Positions 18,212 to 26,663 are shown, counted from the first letter of the stretch. The stretch is DNA of 64,000 nucleotides from Kastovskya adunca ATA6-11-RM4 (GCA_019359445.1 JAHHHJ010000009.1:151488-215487); one strand, 5' to 3'. The notes: generated by a model not told the origin, from the letters alone. Numbers and translations: made by a program.

Positions 18212-20146
18212 TCAAGGACGGCGATAGAGCTGCACAATCTGTTCATTAGTTAGCAAGCGATCGCCTTGATAAACGCGCAACTCATCATTATTAGAAAAAT
18301 CGCTAGCACGGAAGTCTGGCACGTCGTAAAGATAGTTGCCGTTGTAGAAGCCGTCGCCTTTCCAGGGAACGGTTATGCTGTTACCCATTTTCTTACCGCG
18401 TCCAATGTAGTACCGAGGATTATTATTCTCCCCACAGACAGCGAAGTTGAAGTTTGCGGTTTCTCCGAACAGATACACAGCGCTGCTATCTGGGCAAGAA
18501 ATCATCACATTTTCTGCCGGGAGAGCCGCCTCCATGTAACTGGGGAGAACTTGATCTAAGCGGGAAGTACTCGCAGCGGAGGGATTTTCAGAGACGACAT
18601 CCACCCTGACGGCGTAGTCAGAACCCTTTGCTGAGGAAACTTCTACAACGTAATCCCCGGAACTGGGGAGAGAACCTTCCCACTGGGGAGAGGCTGTACC
18701 AAGGATTTGTCCATTGGGGGCAATTACCGCGACATCAACATTGCCTTGCTCAACTTGGGCAGTAAACCATTGTCCTCTGCCAGAGTTAATTAGGTAGCGT
18801 TGAGTTTGGTTAGGCGCTGCGTAGGCGCGTAGTGTTGCGCCTGTTTCGCCGTTGGCAAATCTCACCCGTCTCATGATATTGCTCGATTGGGCAGGTTCCG
18901 TTGATTCAGGTGGCGCAGGATTGACGATCGGACGAGACGGTTCGGACTGGGGATTGGTGGCGATGGAATCTGCAGGAAGAGGAGATTCGACAGATTGCTG
19001 AGATTGGGGTTGGGGCGATCGCGTTAGCATCAAACCCATCAAAATAGAGCCACCAATCAACCCGCCCGCGATCGCACTAGCTAAAAGAATCATTTTGCTC
19101 CCATTCCCACTCTCCTGAGTCGCTACAGGTGTTTGCGTCGTGGGGAGAGTTTGAGTCGGTTGAGAGGGTGGGGAAGGTTGAAGGGGTTGTACAGGATTAG
19201 CGATAGTTGGCGGCAAATTTGAGGAGGGAGAAGGCATCACCTGTACCGTGGGGGGTACTGTACTCGCTACCGTCTCTACCCCCGCCATACCTGCACTATT
19301 TAAGGCAGCCAGCATTTCGCCTGCGGTAGAGTAGCGATCGCGGGGATGTCCTTGAATCGATTTATCCAGCACCGCCGCAAAATGCGGATCGAGATTAGGC
19401 ACATGGTGACGCCACAAAATATCCCCATTGAAGGAATCCACCTCCAACTGCGGCGGTAGCTTTCCAGTCAGCAAATAAACCGCCGTTAGCCCCAAACTAT
19501 ACAAATCGCTACAGTACATCGGACGCCCTGCCGACTGTTCGGAGGGCATAAACCCCGGCGTCCCAATTACAATCGACTGAGTAGCATTACCTCCCGATGT
19601 CACCACCGTCCCCATCGTTTCCTTCACCGCACCGAAGTCAATCAGCACCGGAACCTCTCCCTTCCCGACAATAGGATAGGGCGAAGATTGGGAAGCCGTA
19701 CGCAAAATAATATTATCCGGCTTGATATCCCGGTGAACCATGCGCTGACTGTGGACATAATCCAGCACAGGTAACAAACTGACCAGGATGTCTCGGACTT
19801 CTGCTTCCGGTAAACGTCCTCGTTCTTGCACGCGCAGGGTGAGAGTTTCTCCTTCCACCCACTCCTGCACTAAATAAAATTGCCCCTCTACTTCAAAGTA
19901 AGCATACAGCCGGGGAATTTGGGGATGAGCTTCCCCCAGTCGTTCTAGGATGGCGGCTTCCCGTTGAAACCGCTCTTTTACCATTTGCTGAATCTGGGGA
20001 TTATTGCTGACTGGCTTTAGCTGCTTGAGGACGCAGCGACGCCCAGAAGGCATTTGAGTATCTTCCGCAAGAAAGGTTTCGCCAAAGCCACCAGCACCCA
20101 GCGCTCGAATGATGCGATATCGGTTGTTTAAAAGTGCTGGTGTCAT
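18212..20146 (-). CDS. Membrane-anchored serine/threonine protein kinase (PknB type), paralog 2
   Basis: 644 residues. The kinase half is highly similar to its neighbour: GAGGFG (17-22), K41, D140 in VHRDIKPDN and DFG D170, with an 11-residue insertion before DFG. A transmembrane segment (about 353-375) and a P/Q/S-rich linker follow. The outer part differs completely from paralog 1: a PPC-like beta domain (about 430-520: GATLRAYAAPNQTQRYLINS, then VAVIAPNGQILGTASP) and a final region with two Cys (MISCPDSSAVYLF, NFAVCGENN). The pair thus looks like a duplicated kinase with two different sensor ends. Confidence 0.92.
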   Translation of the reverse strand: MTPALLNNRYRIIRALGAGGFGETFLAEDTQMPSGRRCVLKQLKPVSNNPQIQQMVKERFQREAAILERLGEAHPQIPRLYAYFEVEGQFYLVQEWVEGETLTLRVQERGRLPEAEVRDILVSLLPVLDYVHSQRMVHRDIKPDNIILRTASQSSPYPIVGKGEVPVLIDFGAVKETMGTVVTSGGNATQSIVIGTPGFMPSEQSAGRPMYCSDLYSLGLTAVYLLTGKLPPQLEVDSFNGDILWRHHVPNLDPHFAAVLDKSIQGHPRDRYSTAGEMLAALNSAGMAGVETVASTVPPTVQVMPSPSSNLPPTIANPVQPLQPSPPSQPTQTLPTTQTPVATQESGNGSKMILLASAIAGGLIGGSILMGLMLTRSPQPQSQQSVESPLPADSIATNPQSEPSRPIVNPAPPESTEPAQSSNIMRRVRFANGETGATLRAYAAPNQTQRYLINSGRGQWFTAQVEQGNVDVAVIAPNGQILGTASPQWEGSLPSSGDYVVEVSSAKGSDYAVRVDVVSENPSAASTSRLDQVLPSYMEAALPAENVMISCPDSSAVYLFGETANFNFAVCGENNNPRYYIGRGKKMGNSITVPWKGDGFYNGNYLYDVPDFRASDFSNNDELRVYQGDRLLTNEQIVQLYRRP

Positions 20147-20184
20147 TTGATTTCAGGGAATAAAGCAAATAGGATGTTAGCTAA

Positions 20185-20724
20185 TTATTTCAAGTCCAGC
20201 AAGCCATTTTCCTTAAGCTTCGGGTTGAAGCGAATTTCCGTTTGTACGCCCCGTTCCTTTAGCTGCTCTACAATTTCCGCTTCCACGCGTCGAGCCACTT
20301 TTTTCAACAGCTTGATTTGCATCAACTCATCACCGTTGTTATAGCTTGAGCGTTCCTCCTCCGTCATTGTCGGTTTTGCATCTATCGGTTGAGTCCAAGC
20401 TGCTTCATCCGCCCCATTACCCGGAGGAACATCACCATTATCGCGAATCCACGCTTCCCGCACGCCTTCTAATAAAGTGCGATTGGGGCGATCAATGGTT
20501 TGTACTTTTAGCCAGTAACAACTGTTGGGCTGACGCACAAGATGCTGTTTGATGCTGAGATAAATATCGCGAGAATAGCCAACAAATTGTAGGACTTGCT
20601 GACGATCAAAAATCGCATAAATCCCAATTTTCCCCAGCAGTTGTTCCGGTAATTCACCGTCCTCATTTAGGTACGGGATATAGTCTAAAGTTTGAAGAGG
20701 TTTAATTTCTGTTTCAGTAGACAT
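20185..20724 (-). CDS. GIY-YIG nuclease family protein
   Basis: 179 residues. The GIY-YIG core is visible as IGIYAIFD (33-40) and FVGYSRD (47-53), followed by a helix and the conserved E in the LLEGVREAWI stretch (about 93-102). The family includes structure-specific endonucleases such as UvrC-N and SLX1; the short cyanobacterial members are uncharacterised. The C-terminal half is helical and charged and could bind DNA. It lies 15 bases downstream of the 108-residue gene, which suggests one transcript. Confidence 0.75.
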   Translation of the reverse strand: MSTETEIKPLQTLDYIPYLNEDGELPEQLLGKIGIYAIFDRQQVLQFVGYSRDIYLSIKQHLVRQPNSCYWLKVQTIDRPNRTLLEGVREAWIRDNGDVPPGNGADEAAWTQPIDAKPTMTEEERSSYNNGDELMQIKLLKKVARRVEAEIVEQLKERGVQTEIRFNPKLKENGLLDLK

Positions 20725-20739
20725 TGGTAAATAAATATT

Positions 20740-21066
20740 CTAGTTAACGATCTTATAAATGGCGCAAAGTCGGCTGGGGTTGAAAACTTTTGCTTTGAAC
20801 ATAAAGTTCGGTGGCACGTTAATGATCGCATAATCATCAGATTCGTGATACTGCTCAAATTCTGCTGGCATCCCTTTGGGAGTTGCCGTTGTGTAGGGAA
20901 TCGGTTGAAAAAGTAACTCTGTAAATTCCACAGTTTGACATTTAGCTTGTCCGGCTATTTGGCTCAAGAAGCCTTCACTTTTTAACAAAGTAAATAAGTT
21001 TTCTCTAGCTTCTGGGTCAAGAACAAAATCACTGTCAAAACTATTAACGATTTTTAATCTAGCCAT
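20740..21066 (-). CDS. Conserved hypothetical protein
   Basis: 108 residues, alpha/beta, with an N-terminal FDSDFVLDPEARENLFTLLK segment and a C-terminal strand run (YAIINVPPNFMFKAKVFNPS). Not recognised. It precedes the GIY-YIG gene with a 15-base gap and the same strand, so the two may act together. No membrane segment or signal peptide. Confidence 0.6.
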   Translation of the reverse strand: MARLKIVNSFDSDFVLDPEARENLFTLLKSEGFLSQIAGQAKCQTVEFTELLFQPIPYTTATPKGMPAEFEQYHESDDYAIINVPPNFMFKAKVFNPSRLCAIYKIVN

Positions 21067-21399
21067 GCTTAATAAAACGGGTGGAGCGTAGTTGACAACA
21101 GGGGTGATTATACCTGAGGTACCTAGCTCTTACCAAAGCAGAAGCCGTCATGGTAACAACTTGTAGCAGTTTAGTCTGGCAATTTTGTAACTAGGAATCA
21201 GACTCAACAAAAGTCTAACCTTCGAGGCAAAAAACCTCTTAACTGGAAGAGTACTGACATAATAGGTTTGGCGGCGCTGAAGCCCCTACTACGAACCCTC
21301 AAGTCTCCTAACCTCTCTTCTCTGTGCCTCTGCGTCCTCTGTGGTTTATAAAAAAGAATAGACTTTGCACCACAAGCTAAACCCCAAAAGGAGAAACAG
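21067..21399. other. Gene-free stretch with a dispersed repeat phrase
   Basis: No convincing reading frame. Bases 21315-21350 read CTGTGCCTCTGCGTCCTCTG..., a phrase seen scattered through many cyanobacterial genomes; a related complement occurs near 13510. An AAAGGAGAAA ribosome site at 21388-21397 serves the next gene. Confidence 0.5.
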
Positions 21400-21975
21400 A
21401 TGTCACGCGTTACCGAGATTTTAAACTTCTGGTTTGGTTCCCCTGAGTCAGAGGAATATGGCAAGCGGCGTCAGTTCTGGTTTACCAAAAGTGCCGAGTT
21501 TGATGAAGAAGTGCGATCGCGTTTCTTAAGCGACTACGAACAAGCCGCATCAGGACAACTAGACGACTGGAAAGACTCCCCTCTTAGCTGTTTAGCGCTA
21601 ATTATCCTCCTCGATCAGTTCCCCCGCAATATGTTTCGCGGTACAGCCAAAGCCTTTGTCACCGATCCGCAAGCCCTCGCCGCCGCCCAACACGCCGTCG
21701 CCCAAGGCTTCGACAAGGAACTGCTACCAGTACAGCGCTGGTTTATCTACCTACCCTTTGAGCATAGCGAGAACCTAGAGCATCAGCACCAAGCCGTTGA
21801 GTTATTTAGCCAACTACCTGACAATCCCGACAATGCCGAAACCCTAGACTACAGCAAGCGACATAGGGCAGTAATTGAGCGTTTCGGACGCTTTCCCCAT
21901 CGCAACAAGATTTTGGGGAGGGAAAGTACTCCAGAAGAAGTGGAGTTTCTCAAGCAGCCAGGTTCGTCGTTTTAG
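21400..21975 (+). CDS. DUF924 family protein
   Basis: 191 residues. The start VTEILNFWFG and the conserved DQFPRNMFRGTAKAFVTDP (about 72-90), then FIYLPFEHSENLEHQ, are diagnostic of the DUF924 family, a TPR-like helical fold found across bacteria and eukaryotes with no settled function. The gene has a good ribosome site (GGAG, 7 bases upstream) and typical codon use. Confidence 0.9.
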   Translation: MSRVTEILNFWFGSPESEEYGKRRQFWFTKSAEFDEEVRSRFLSDYEQAASGQLDDWKDSPLSCLALIILLDQFPRNMFRGTAKAFVTDPQALAAAQHAVAQGFDKELLPVQRWFIYLPFEHSENLEHQHQAVELFSQLPDNPDNAETLDYSKRHRAVIERFGRFPHRNKILGRESTPEEVEFLKQPGSSF

Positions 21976-22041
21976 AGATGAGATGCGTGCATTCTTATCA
22001 ATAGTTATGAGTAGCGATCGCTTTCATATTGTAGGGAAAGA

Positions 22042-22087
22042 GCGATAAGCCTACGGCATAGCTTCGCTTAGCGCTTTTCGTGCTGCT
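22042..22087. repeat. Hairpin-type dispersed repeat, copy 1 (upstream of hicAB)
   Basis: 46 bases beginning GCGATAAGCC and ending GTGCTGCT. 39 of 46 positions match copy 2 at 22793-22838, in the same orientation. GCGATAAGC and GCTTAGCGC pair with one mismatch, giving a hairpin. Confidence 0.8.
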
Positions 22088-22167
22088 TCGGCTTTGGGGG
22101 AGTGACTTTCGAGGAGGATGGAGCGATTGGAATATTGCTATGATACTATCCGTGATACTATTCCCGG

Positions 22168-22443
22168 ATGGGCAAATTAAGGAAATTAATAGAGCAATTC
22201 CTCAACCAACCGCCGGAAGTGCGGTTTGAAGACGTGCGCTATCTATTGGAAGCTTTTGGCTTTGAAGAAAAAAGGTCTAAGGGTAGCCACCATAGTTTTC
22301 GAGATTCACAAGGTAGAAAAGTCACTGTACCCAAAAAAGGCGGACAGAAAGTTAAAGGAGTTTATGTCCAGCAAATTGTTGAACTATTGAACTTGGAAGA
22401 ATGGAGCGATGACAACACTGAATCAGAAGAACAAGCAGATTGA
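22168..22443 (+). CDS. hicA: HicA-family mRNA interferase toxin
   Basis: 91 residues. The double-stranded-RNA-binding-like fold of HicA is seen in FEDVRYLLEAFGFE, then RSKGSHHSF with the catalytic His at 41, and VTVPKKGGQKVKGVYVQQI. HicA cleaves mRNA and is neutralised by HicB. The gene is upstream of and overlaps hicB by 35 bases, the usual order. An acidic tail (SDDNTESEEQAD) is encoded by the overlap. It looks intact. Confidence 0.88.
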   Translation: MGKLRKLIEQFLNQPPEVRFEDVRYLLEAFGFEEKRSKGSHHSFRDSQGRKVTVPKKGGQKVKGVYVQQIVELLNLEEWSDDNTESEEQAD

Positions 22444-22786
22444 GAAGCAACCACTGGAGTATTACTTGAACCTTCAGTATCCAGTAACACTTTACCCCGA
22501 CCGAGAGGGGGGATATGTGGCTCAAATTAAAGACTTGCCTGGATGTTTAACTCAAGGTGAAACGTTGGATGAGGCGATCGCAAACATTCAGGAGGCGCGG
22601 GAGTTGTGGATTGAGACAGCTTATGAAGCTGGAGATGAAATTCCTTTACCCAGTACTGATGATTCTTACAGCGGTAAACTACTCCTGCGGATGCCGAAAT
22701 CTCTGCATCGTCGTTTGGCGGAAAAGGCTGACGGAGAAAATGTGAGTCTCAATCAGTACATTGTGTCTGTGTTGAGTAGGGGATGA
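22409..22786 (+). CDS. hicB: HicB-family antitoxin with ribbon-helix-helix tail
   Basis: 125 residues. Residues about 25-80 form the HicB RNase-H-like fold (YPDREGGYVAQIKDLPGC, then GETLDEAIANIQEARELWI). The last 40 residues (LLLRMPKSLHRRLAEKADGE, then NVSLNQYIV) are a ribbon-helix-helix DNA-binding domain, so the protein should both bind the toxin and repress the operon. It overlaps hicA by 35 bases, so translation is coupled. Confidence 0.9.
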   Translation: MTTLNQKNKQIEKQPLEYYLNLQYPVTLYPDREGGYVAQIKDLPGCLTQGETLDEAIANIQEARELWIETAYEAGDEIPLPSTDDSYSGKLLLRMPKSLHRRLAEKADGENVSLNQYIVSVLSRG

Positions 22787-22792
22787 AGCGGC

Positions 22793-22838
22793 GCGATAAG
22801 CCTACAGCGTGGCTCCGCTTATCACTTTTCGTACTGCT
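22793..22838. repeat. Hairpin-type dispersed repeat, copy 2 (downstream of hicAB)
   Basis: 46 bases, 39 identical to copy 1. Here GATAAGC and GCTTATC form a perfect stem. It starts 7 bases after the hicB stop. Together the copies bracket the toxin-antitoxin pair. Confidence 0.8.
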
Positions 22839-22873
22839 AAGGACTATAGAATTTAGATTTATCTGCTAGGCGA

Positions 22874-22996
22874 ATGATTGTATTGCGAGAGCCGCAAAAT
22901 GGTCAGTACGCTACACAACAAATTATTTATGAAGGGGCAATTGTGCCGTTAGCATTTCTAGATATTCAGGTATTGGTTGAGAGACTTTTGGCTTGA
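22874..22996 (+). pseudogene. Uma2-family C-terminal remnant
   Basis: A 40-codon frame (MIVLREPQNGQYATQQIIYE, then GAIVPLAFLDIQVLVERLLA) matches the end of Uma2 proteins, where VYREPQ...Y and VPLAFPD are typical. The frame has a stop (TAG) 27 bases before the ATG and no N-terminal Uma2 core, so it is the leftover tail of a deleted gene. Confidence 0.55.
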
Positions 22997-23059
22997 GCCT
23001 TTTGCACCCGTGGATAGGGGGCGATTGCGATCCTCTGTAAGTATTTACTTCAACTTGCC

Positions 23060-24010
23060 TTAAAGCCTATTTCTCCACGTTTCTAGAGCTTCAGATACCA
23101 GATCGTCTATATAACCGCCAACTTGTTTGCCTCCTTCATATAAGAAATACAATGTCGTGCGTCCTATCTCCATTTTGCCAATTCCTTTTGGAACATGACC
23201 GAATGCCCAATAAACATTCCACTCAGTATCAACATTACCTACTTGCATCCTACCAACAGCTTTTGTCTTACGCTTAGGAATGGGTAACCAGAGGAATAGT
23301 ATAAGCTTTTTCGACTTTCTTTCAAAAACTAACTCTGCACATAACTTTGTCTTTCCTCTTCCATACTTTATACTCTTAGACTCCGTTATTTCTTGCATAA
23401 GGTTATCAAAGGCAAGTATCTGCTGTCGAATTTTGAGAATTCCTTCTTCCTCGCTAACTGTACACGAACCTAACCAATCTAGGAGTAATCTAGGAGGAGT
23501 TAGTACACCTTCATTAATATTATTAAAGTCTATCTCACGATAGGGAATTTCTATTGAATAAACTTGTTCTGTATCTATATTATTTAATTGCAAATAAAAA
23601 TTATCCTTCTTAAAAACTCCTAAATGTAAAAAATCTAATTCAAGCTTGTTGTATTTACGATCTATCAAATTATGCTTATGAAAACTTGGTGCAACTGCCA
23701 CTAGACGAACAGGTTTTTCATAATCCAATTGTTCCTTGAAGGGTTTTCCCTCTAGCAAGTTGTCATAATAACGAGTTAGTTGCTGAACAAGATAGCGATC
23801 TTCAGCATTTTTCAGCTCAATTACAACTAATTTCTGATTGTTATCAATTGCTAAAATGTCGCAGACTTCGCCTTTGACAGAGTATTGTCGCTTTAGGGGA
23901 ACCAACCCTAGTAGCTGCTTCAAATTAGCCCAGACGAAATCTTCCAAAGCTGCTTCGCTTGAAAATTCCCATCCCGACCCTGTCTTCCTTAAGGCTGCAC
24001 CACTCAGCAT
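23060..24010 (-). CDS. NucS/DUF91-like PD-(D/E)xK nuclease-domain protein
   Basis: 316 residues. Residues 18-140 look like a NucS-type nuclease: FSSEAALEDFVWANLKQL, D51 (GEVCDILAID), then E65-x-K67 (LVVIELKNA) and the helix QQLTRYYDNL. These are the three catalytic positions of the restriction-endonuclease fold. The remaining 170 residues form an unknown domain with KRKTKAVGRMQVGNVDTEWN. NucS proteins act on branched or mismatched DNA; stand-alone relatives in accessory islands may be defence or repair nucleases. The gene is AT-rich compared with its neighbours, which supports transfer. Confidence 0.75.
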   Translation of the reverse strand: MLSGAALRKTGSGWEFSSEAALEDFVWANLKQLLGLVPLKRQYSVKGEVCDILAIDNNQKLVVIELKNAEDRYLVQQLTRYYDNLLEGKPFKEQLDYEKPVRLVAVAPSFHKHNLIDRKYNKLELDFLHLGVFKKDNFYLQLNNIDTEQVYSIEIPYREIDFNNINEGVLTPPRLLLDWLGSCTVSEEEGILKIRQQILAFDNLMQEITESKSIKYGRGKTKLCAELVFERKSKKLILFLWLPIPKRKTKAVGRMQVGNVDTEWNVYWAFGHVPKGIGKMEIGRTTLYFLYEGGKQVGGYIDDLVSEALETWRNRL

Positions 24011-24104
24011 TATTATCTCCTTGTTTCAGCAAATAGCTACCTTACGACCAAGGCGCGATCGCACGGTTTAAGGTTAGTCTGTTTGTCGTTACAGTCACAA
24101 TCGC

Positions 24105-24198
24105 CCCCTTCCTACATCTAGTTCGGGAGGCTGTAAACCCAACTTTAGCAGAGCATTGCGGAACTTATTTCCGATGCCGTTGGCACAACTAAAGAGCG
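24105..24198. repeat. Dispersed ~94-bp repeat, copy A
   Basis: Reads CCCCTTCCTACATCTAGTTC..., and aligns along its length with 26757-26852 in the same orientation, with about three quarters of positions shared by eye. The reverse complement has a short open frame (NKFRNALLKLGLQPPELDVG) with a codon-like pattern, so the repeat may derive from a protein-coding fragment. The gap 24011-24362 holds nothing else recognisable. Confidence 0.6.
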
Positions 24199-24362
24199 TG
24201 AAGCGTAGCTATCCCGTAAGGAATCGCCACCCTACAATACGGCTTAGTCCGCCTATCATCCGAATGATGCCTTAAGAGCGATCGCCTTTGTAAAGCTCCA
24301 ACACGATCGCTCCGCCATTCCAACAAGTTAACCTTGAGAACAGAGCAATCAGGAAGTTAGCA

Positions 24363-24659
24363 ATGTCACGAGCAATTGACGCAACAGAAGTTGGTAACCA
24401 CATTAGTGAATTGATCCAGCAGGTTGTTGAACAGCAGCAGCCTCTGATTATCGAATCTGAAGGGAAGCCTCAGGTTGTCATGCTTTCTATCGCTGAGTAC
24501 GAGCGTTTGCTCTCAGCTAACAGAGTAGAAGTAGGGCAAACCCCTTTGGGCAGGAAACTCTCTCGAATTCGTCAGCAGATTGTTGCTACTGGTGAACCGC
24601 TTCTAGATTGGGATGAAGTCAATCGGGAAGTGGCTGAACGTCGAGGCGAAAACGGCTAG
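24363..24659 (+). CDS. Phd/YefM-family antitoxin, orphan
   Basis: 98 residues. The N-terminal Phd fold is clear: SRAIDATEVGNHISELIQQV, then LIIESEGKPQVVMLSIAEYE. The C-terminal part (SRIRQQIVATGEPLLDWDEV) is the toxin-binding tail seen in cyanobacterial members. It should bind its own promoter. The expected toxin gene is present only as a nine-codon stump 8 bases further on. Confidence 0.85.
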   Translation: MSRAIDATEVGNHISELIQQVVEQQQPLIIESEGKPQVVMLSIAEYERLLSANRVEVGQTPLGRKLSRIRQQIVATGEPLLDWDEVNREVAERRGENG

Positions 24660-24667
24660 AACATTGC

Positions 24668-24697
24668 ATGAAGCGTACTTTCATTGATAACGACTGA
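24668..24697 (+). pseudogene. PIN-toxin stump (first nine codons)
   Basis: Directly after the Phd gene, ATG 24668 encodes MKRTFIDND and stops. This is the N-terminus of a PIN-domain toxin family (consensus MKRTFIDS-V-L as I recall it) including the first catalytic Asp. No further toxin sequence follows in any frame I read. The stump is short, so the call rests on its position and the match. Confidence 0.5.
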
Positions 24698-24822
24698 GAA
24701 ACCCAGTAAACCCATGCATCGTGTAACGAAGATCAAGGTTATTTCGATCGCTCTAAACGAGTCCTGAAGTGCGATCGGAAGCACAATTGCCTTTGGCACT
24801 ATCTAAAGAGCGATCGCTCTCC

Positions 24823-25284
24823 TTAACCATCAACCTGATTCGACTCCGGTAGGAATTCAGGATTCATCACTTGCTCTGGAGTGTAGGGACATTCTTCTGG
24901 AAAAACCTGTTCGCCCAACTGAGTCTCTCGAATCGCCAAAGCTAAGCCGAGTTCGTAAGCAGCGAGGAAAACCTCATTAAGATAGGACTTCAAACTAGGA
25001 CTATCCTGCAAAAGTAATCTAATCTGAACCCGTTGTTCTCGAATTGTACCCAACCAACTATTGCTGCGTTTGTCAGGTTGAAATTGCCATTTCAGCAGGT
25101 GTCCTAACAATACTCCCAGCCGATTTCTCAGCTCTTGTCGCTCTTTCCTGCCCAACGATTCAATTTCCTCAATCAGGTTGAGTGTGTCTAATTGCTCCCA
25201 CTGCTGAGCTTTGAGCAGAGTTACCTGCTCTTGAGTCCAGCCATAAAAATCTGTTTCATAGAGGTGAGATATATGCATTCTCAT
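24823..25284 (-). CDS. DUF29 family protein
   Basis: 153 residues from ATG 25284. HLYETDFYGWTQEQ (about 6-19), EIESLGRKERQELRNRLGVL and HLLKWQFQP are the diagnostic DUF29 motifs; YDEDFYAWT-like starts and SLGKRE are invariant in the family. DUF29 genes are extremely numerous in cyanobacteria, often beside toxin-antitoxin genes, and have no known function. A helical, cytoplasmic protein. Confidence 0.92.
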   Translation of the reverse strand: MRMHISHLYETDFYGWTQEQVTLLKAQQWEQLDTLNLIEEIESLGRKERQELRNRLGVLLGHLLKWQFQPDKRSNSWLGTIREQRVQIRLLLQDSPSLKSYLNEVFLAAYELGLALAIRETQLGEQVFPEECPYTPEQVMNPEFLPESNQVDG

Positions 25285-25326
25285 CAAATGATTTAGTAGA
25301 GAGAGTTTGAGAGAAAGAGCGATCGC

Positions 25327-25674
25327 CTAAAAAGGCAGGTACTCAACCACATTGAGCCATTCCTCAGGTTCTGAGGCGAGAGCAATCAGTTCCAAATCCT
25401 TGACAAACTGCCCAATCGTACCTCCTAACTGGTGTCCAAATATCAAACCCGCAAACGGTCGTTCCTGACGCTGCCAATCTTCAGCCAGTGCTTTAAAGCG
25501 GATATCCTGAGTGAACAAAACTCGACCCAGCGAACTAGTGCGTTCCAAAAGTGCCTCATCAGTTAACTCGGCTGAATTGTCTTCAATTGCAGTGAGAACG
25601 TCTACACCACGACGACGCAACTGATCCGTAATAGCTTGAGGTACATGAACATCCATATAGAGCGCGATCGCCAC
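25327..25674 (-). CDS. DUF5615 PIN-like protein (probable toxin)
   Basis: 115 residues from GTG 25674, directly abutting the stop of the DUF433 gene; an ATG six codons in (MDVHVP) is another possible start. MDVHVPQAITDQLRRRGVDV and LFTQDIRFKALAEDW carry the Asp residues of the PIN-like DUF5615 family. This family is the usual partner of DUF433 in cyanobacterial toxin-antitoxin pairs and probably cleaves RNA. Confidence 0.85.
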   Translation of the reverse strand: MAIALYMDVHVPQAITDQLRRRGVDVLTAIEDNSAELTDEALLERTSSLGRVLFTQDIRFKALAEDWQRQERPFAGLIFGHQLGGTIGQFVKDLELIALASEPEEWLNVVEYLPF

Positions 25675-25989
25675 TTACAACAGCCCTCTTGCCTTCATCC
25701 GCACAAAGAATGGAGTTGGCGATGCTTGAGATTTTGCCTGTTGCGCTTGCTCCCATTCCAGGCGAATTTCATTGTCAATCTCATCTTGGCGATCGAAGTA
25801 ATACACCATCGCCGCATGAGCTTCTGATAGCGTCAGGTAAGGATGCTGTCGGCACATTTCTTCAACTGACCAACCATAAGCCAAATAATCCATGACAATC
25901 TGAGCAACGCGCACACGCGGTATCCGTTGTAACCTTGCGGGTTGACCTTCTGCTTTCTCTATATGAGGATAAATTACTCCTGATGTCAT
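25675..25989 (-). CDS. DUF433 family protein (probable antitoxin)
   Basis: 104 residues. The helix-turn-helix-like DUF433 core reads RIPRVRVAQIVMDYLAYGWS, followed by VEEMCRQHPYLTLSEAHAAM. These proteins are putative antitoxins. The gene lies upstream of the DUF5615 toxin with no gap between stop and start, so the two are translated together. Confidence 0.85.
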   Translation of the reverse strand: MTSGVIYPHIEKAEGQPARLQRIPRVRVAQIVMDYLAYGWSVEEMCRQHPYLTLSEAHAAMVYYFDRQDEIDNEIRLEWEQAQQAKSQASPTPFFVRMKARGLL

Positions 25990-26078
25990 GGCATTGGTTT
26001 TGAATCCCTACTGAAGCCTAGAATAACAAGTCTGTTGGGTATTCGCTTTCCTTAACTATTCACCTAATTACAAGTTCT

Positions 26079-26663
26079 TTAAGCATCACCCTTCCCAACT
26101 CCCGGAACTTTGCGATAAATCGCCGCAATATCGCACCGGAAATCTATACTATCGAAGTAAACTTTATCTCCTGTTTCATAAGTTTTAGAAACCCAACCTT
26201 CTGACTCAGACAAGCAAAAACACTCAACACTCATCTGAGATTGATTAATCAACACATATTCCCGTAAAGATGACAAAGTTTGATAATCAGCAAATTTTTC
26301 TCCTCTATCAAATGCTGCTGTTGAGGGAGATAGCACCTCAATAATTAAAGAGGGGTAGAGAATGAAATCTTCTGTAGAGTTTGTATCTCGCTCATCACAG
26401 GTGACAACAACATCTGGATAATAATAGCAGTTCGCTTCCTCAAGTCTGACTTTAATATCTGAGGTAAGAACAAGGCAAGGGCTATCATTGAAGTGATTAC
26501 CCAAAAGTATTATTAAATTACTTGCAATAACAATATGAGGTTTCTTTGCCCCAACCATTGCATAGACATGTCCGCGTCTATACTCGTGTTTGATCGGGCT
26601 AACTAGTTCTCCCTCTAAGTAATCTTTTGGAGAGATGTAGAATTGGTTGTTGCTAACAGTCAT
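26079..26663 (-). CDS. Uma2 family putative endonuclease (1)
   Basis: 194 residues. EYLEGELVSP-like start (KDYLEGELVSPIKHEYRRGH), then SDIKVRLEEANCYYYPDVVV and LIIEVLSPSTAAFDRGEKFA: these contain the DV and EVLSPS residues of the Uma2/DUF820 restriction-endonuclease-like fold. The family is greatly expanded in cyanobacteria and its role is not established. Confidence 0.9.
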   Translation of the reverse strand: MTVSNNQFYISPKDYLEGELVSPIKHEYRRGHVYAMVGAKKPHIVIASNLIILLGNHFNDSPCLVLTSDIKVRLEEANCYYYPDVVVTCDERDTNSTEDFILYPSLIIEVLSPSTAAFDRGEKFADYQTLSSLREYVLINQSQMSVECFCLSESEGWVSKTYETGDKVYFDSIDFRCDIAAIYRKVPGVGKGDA

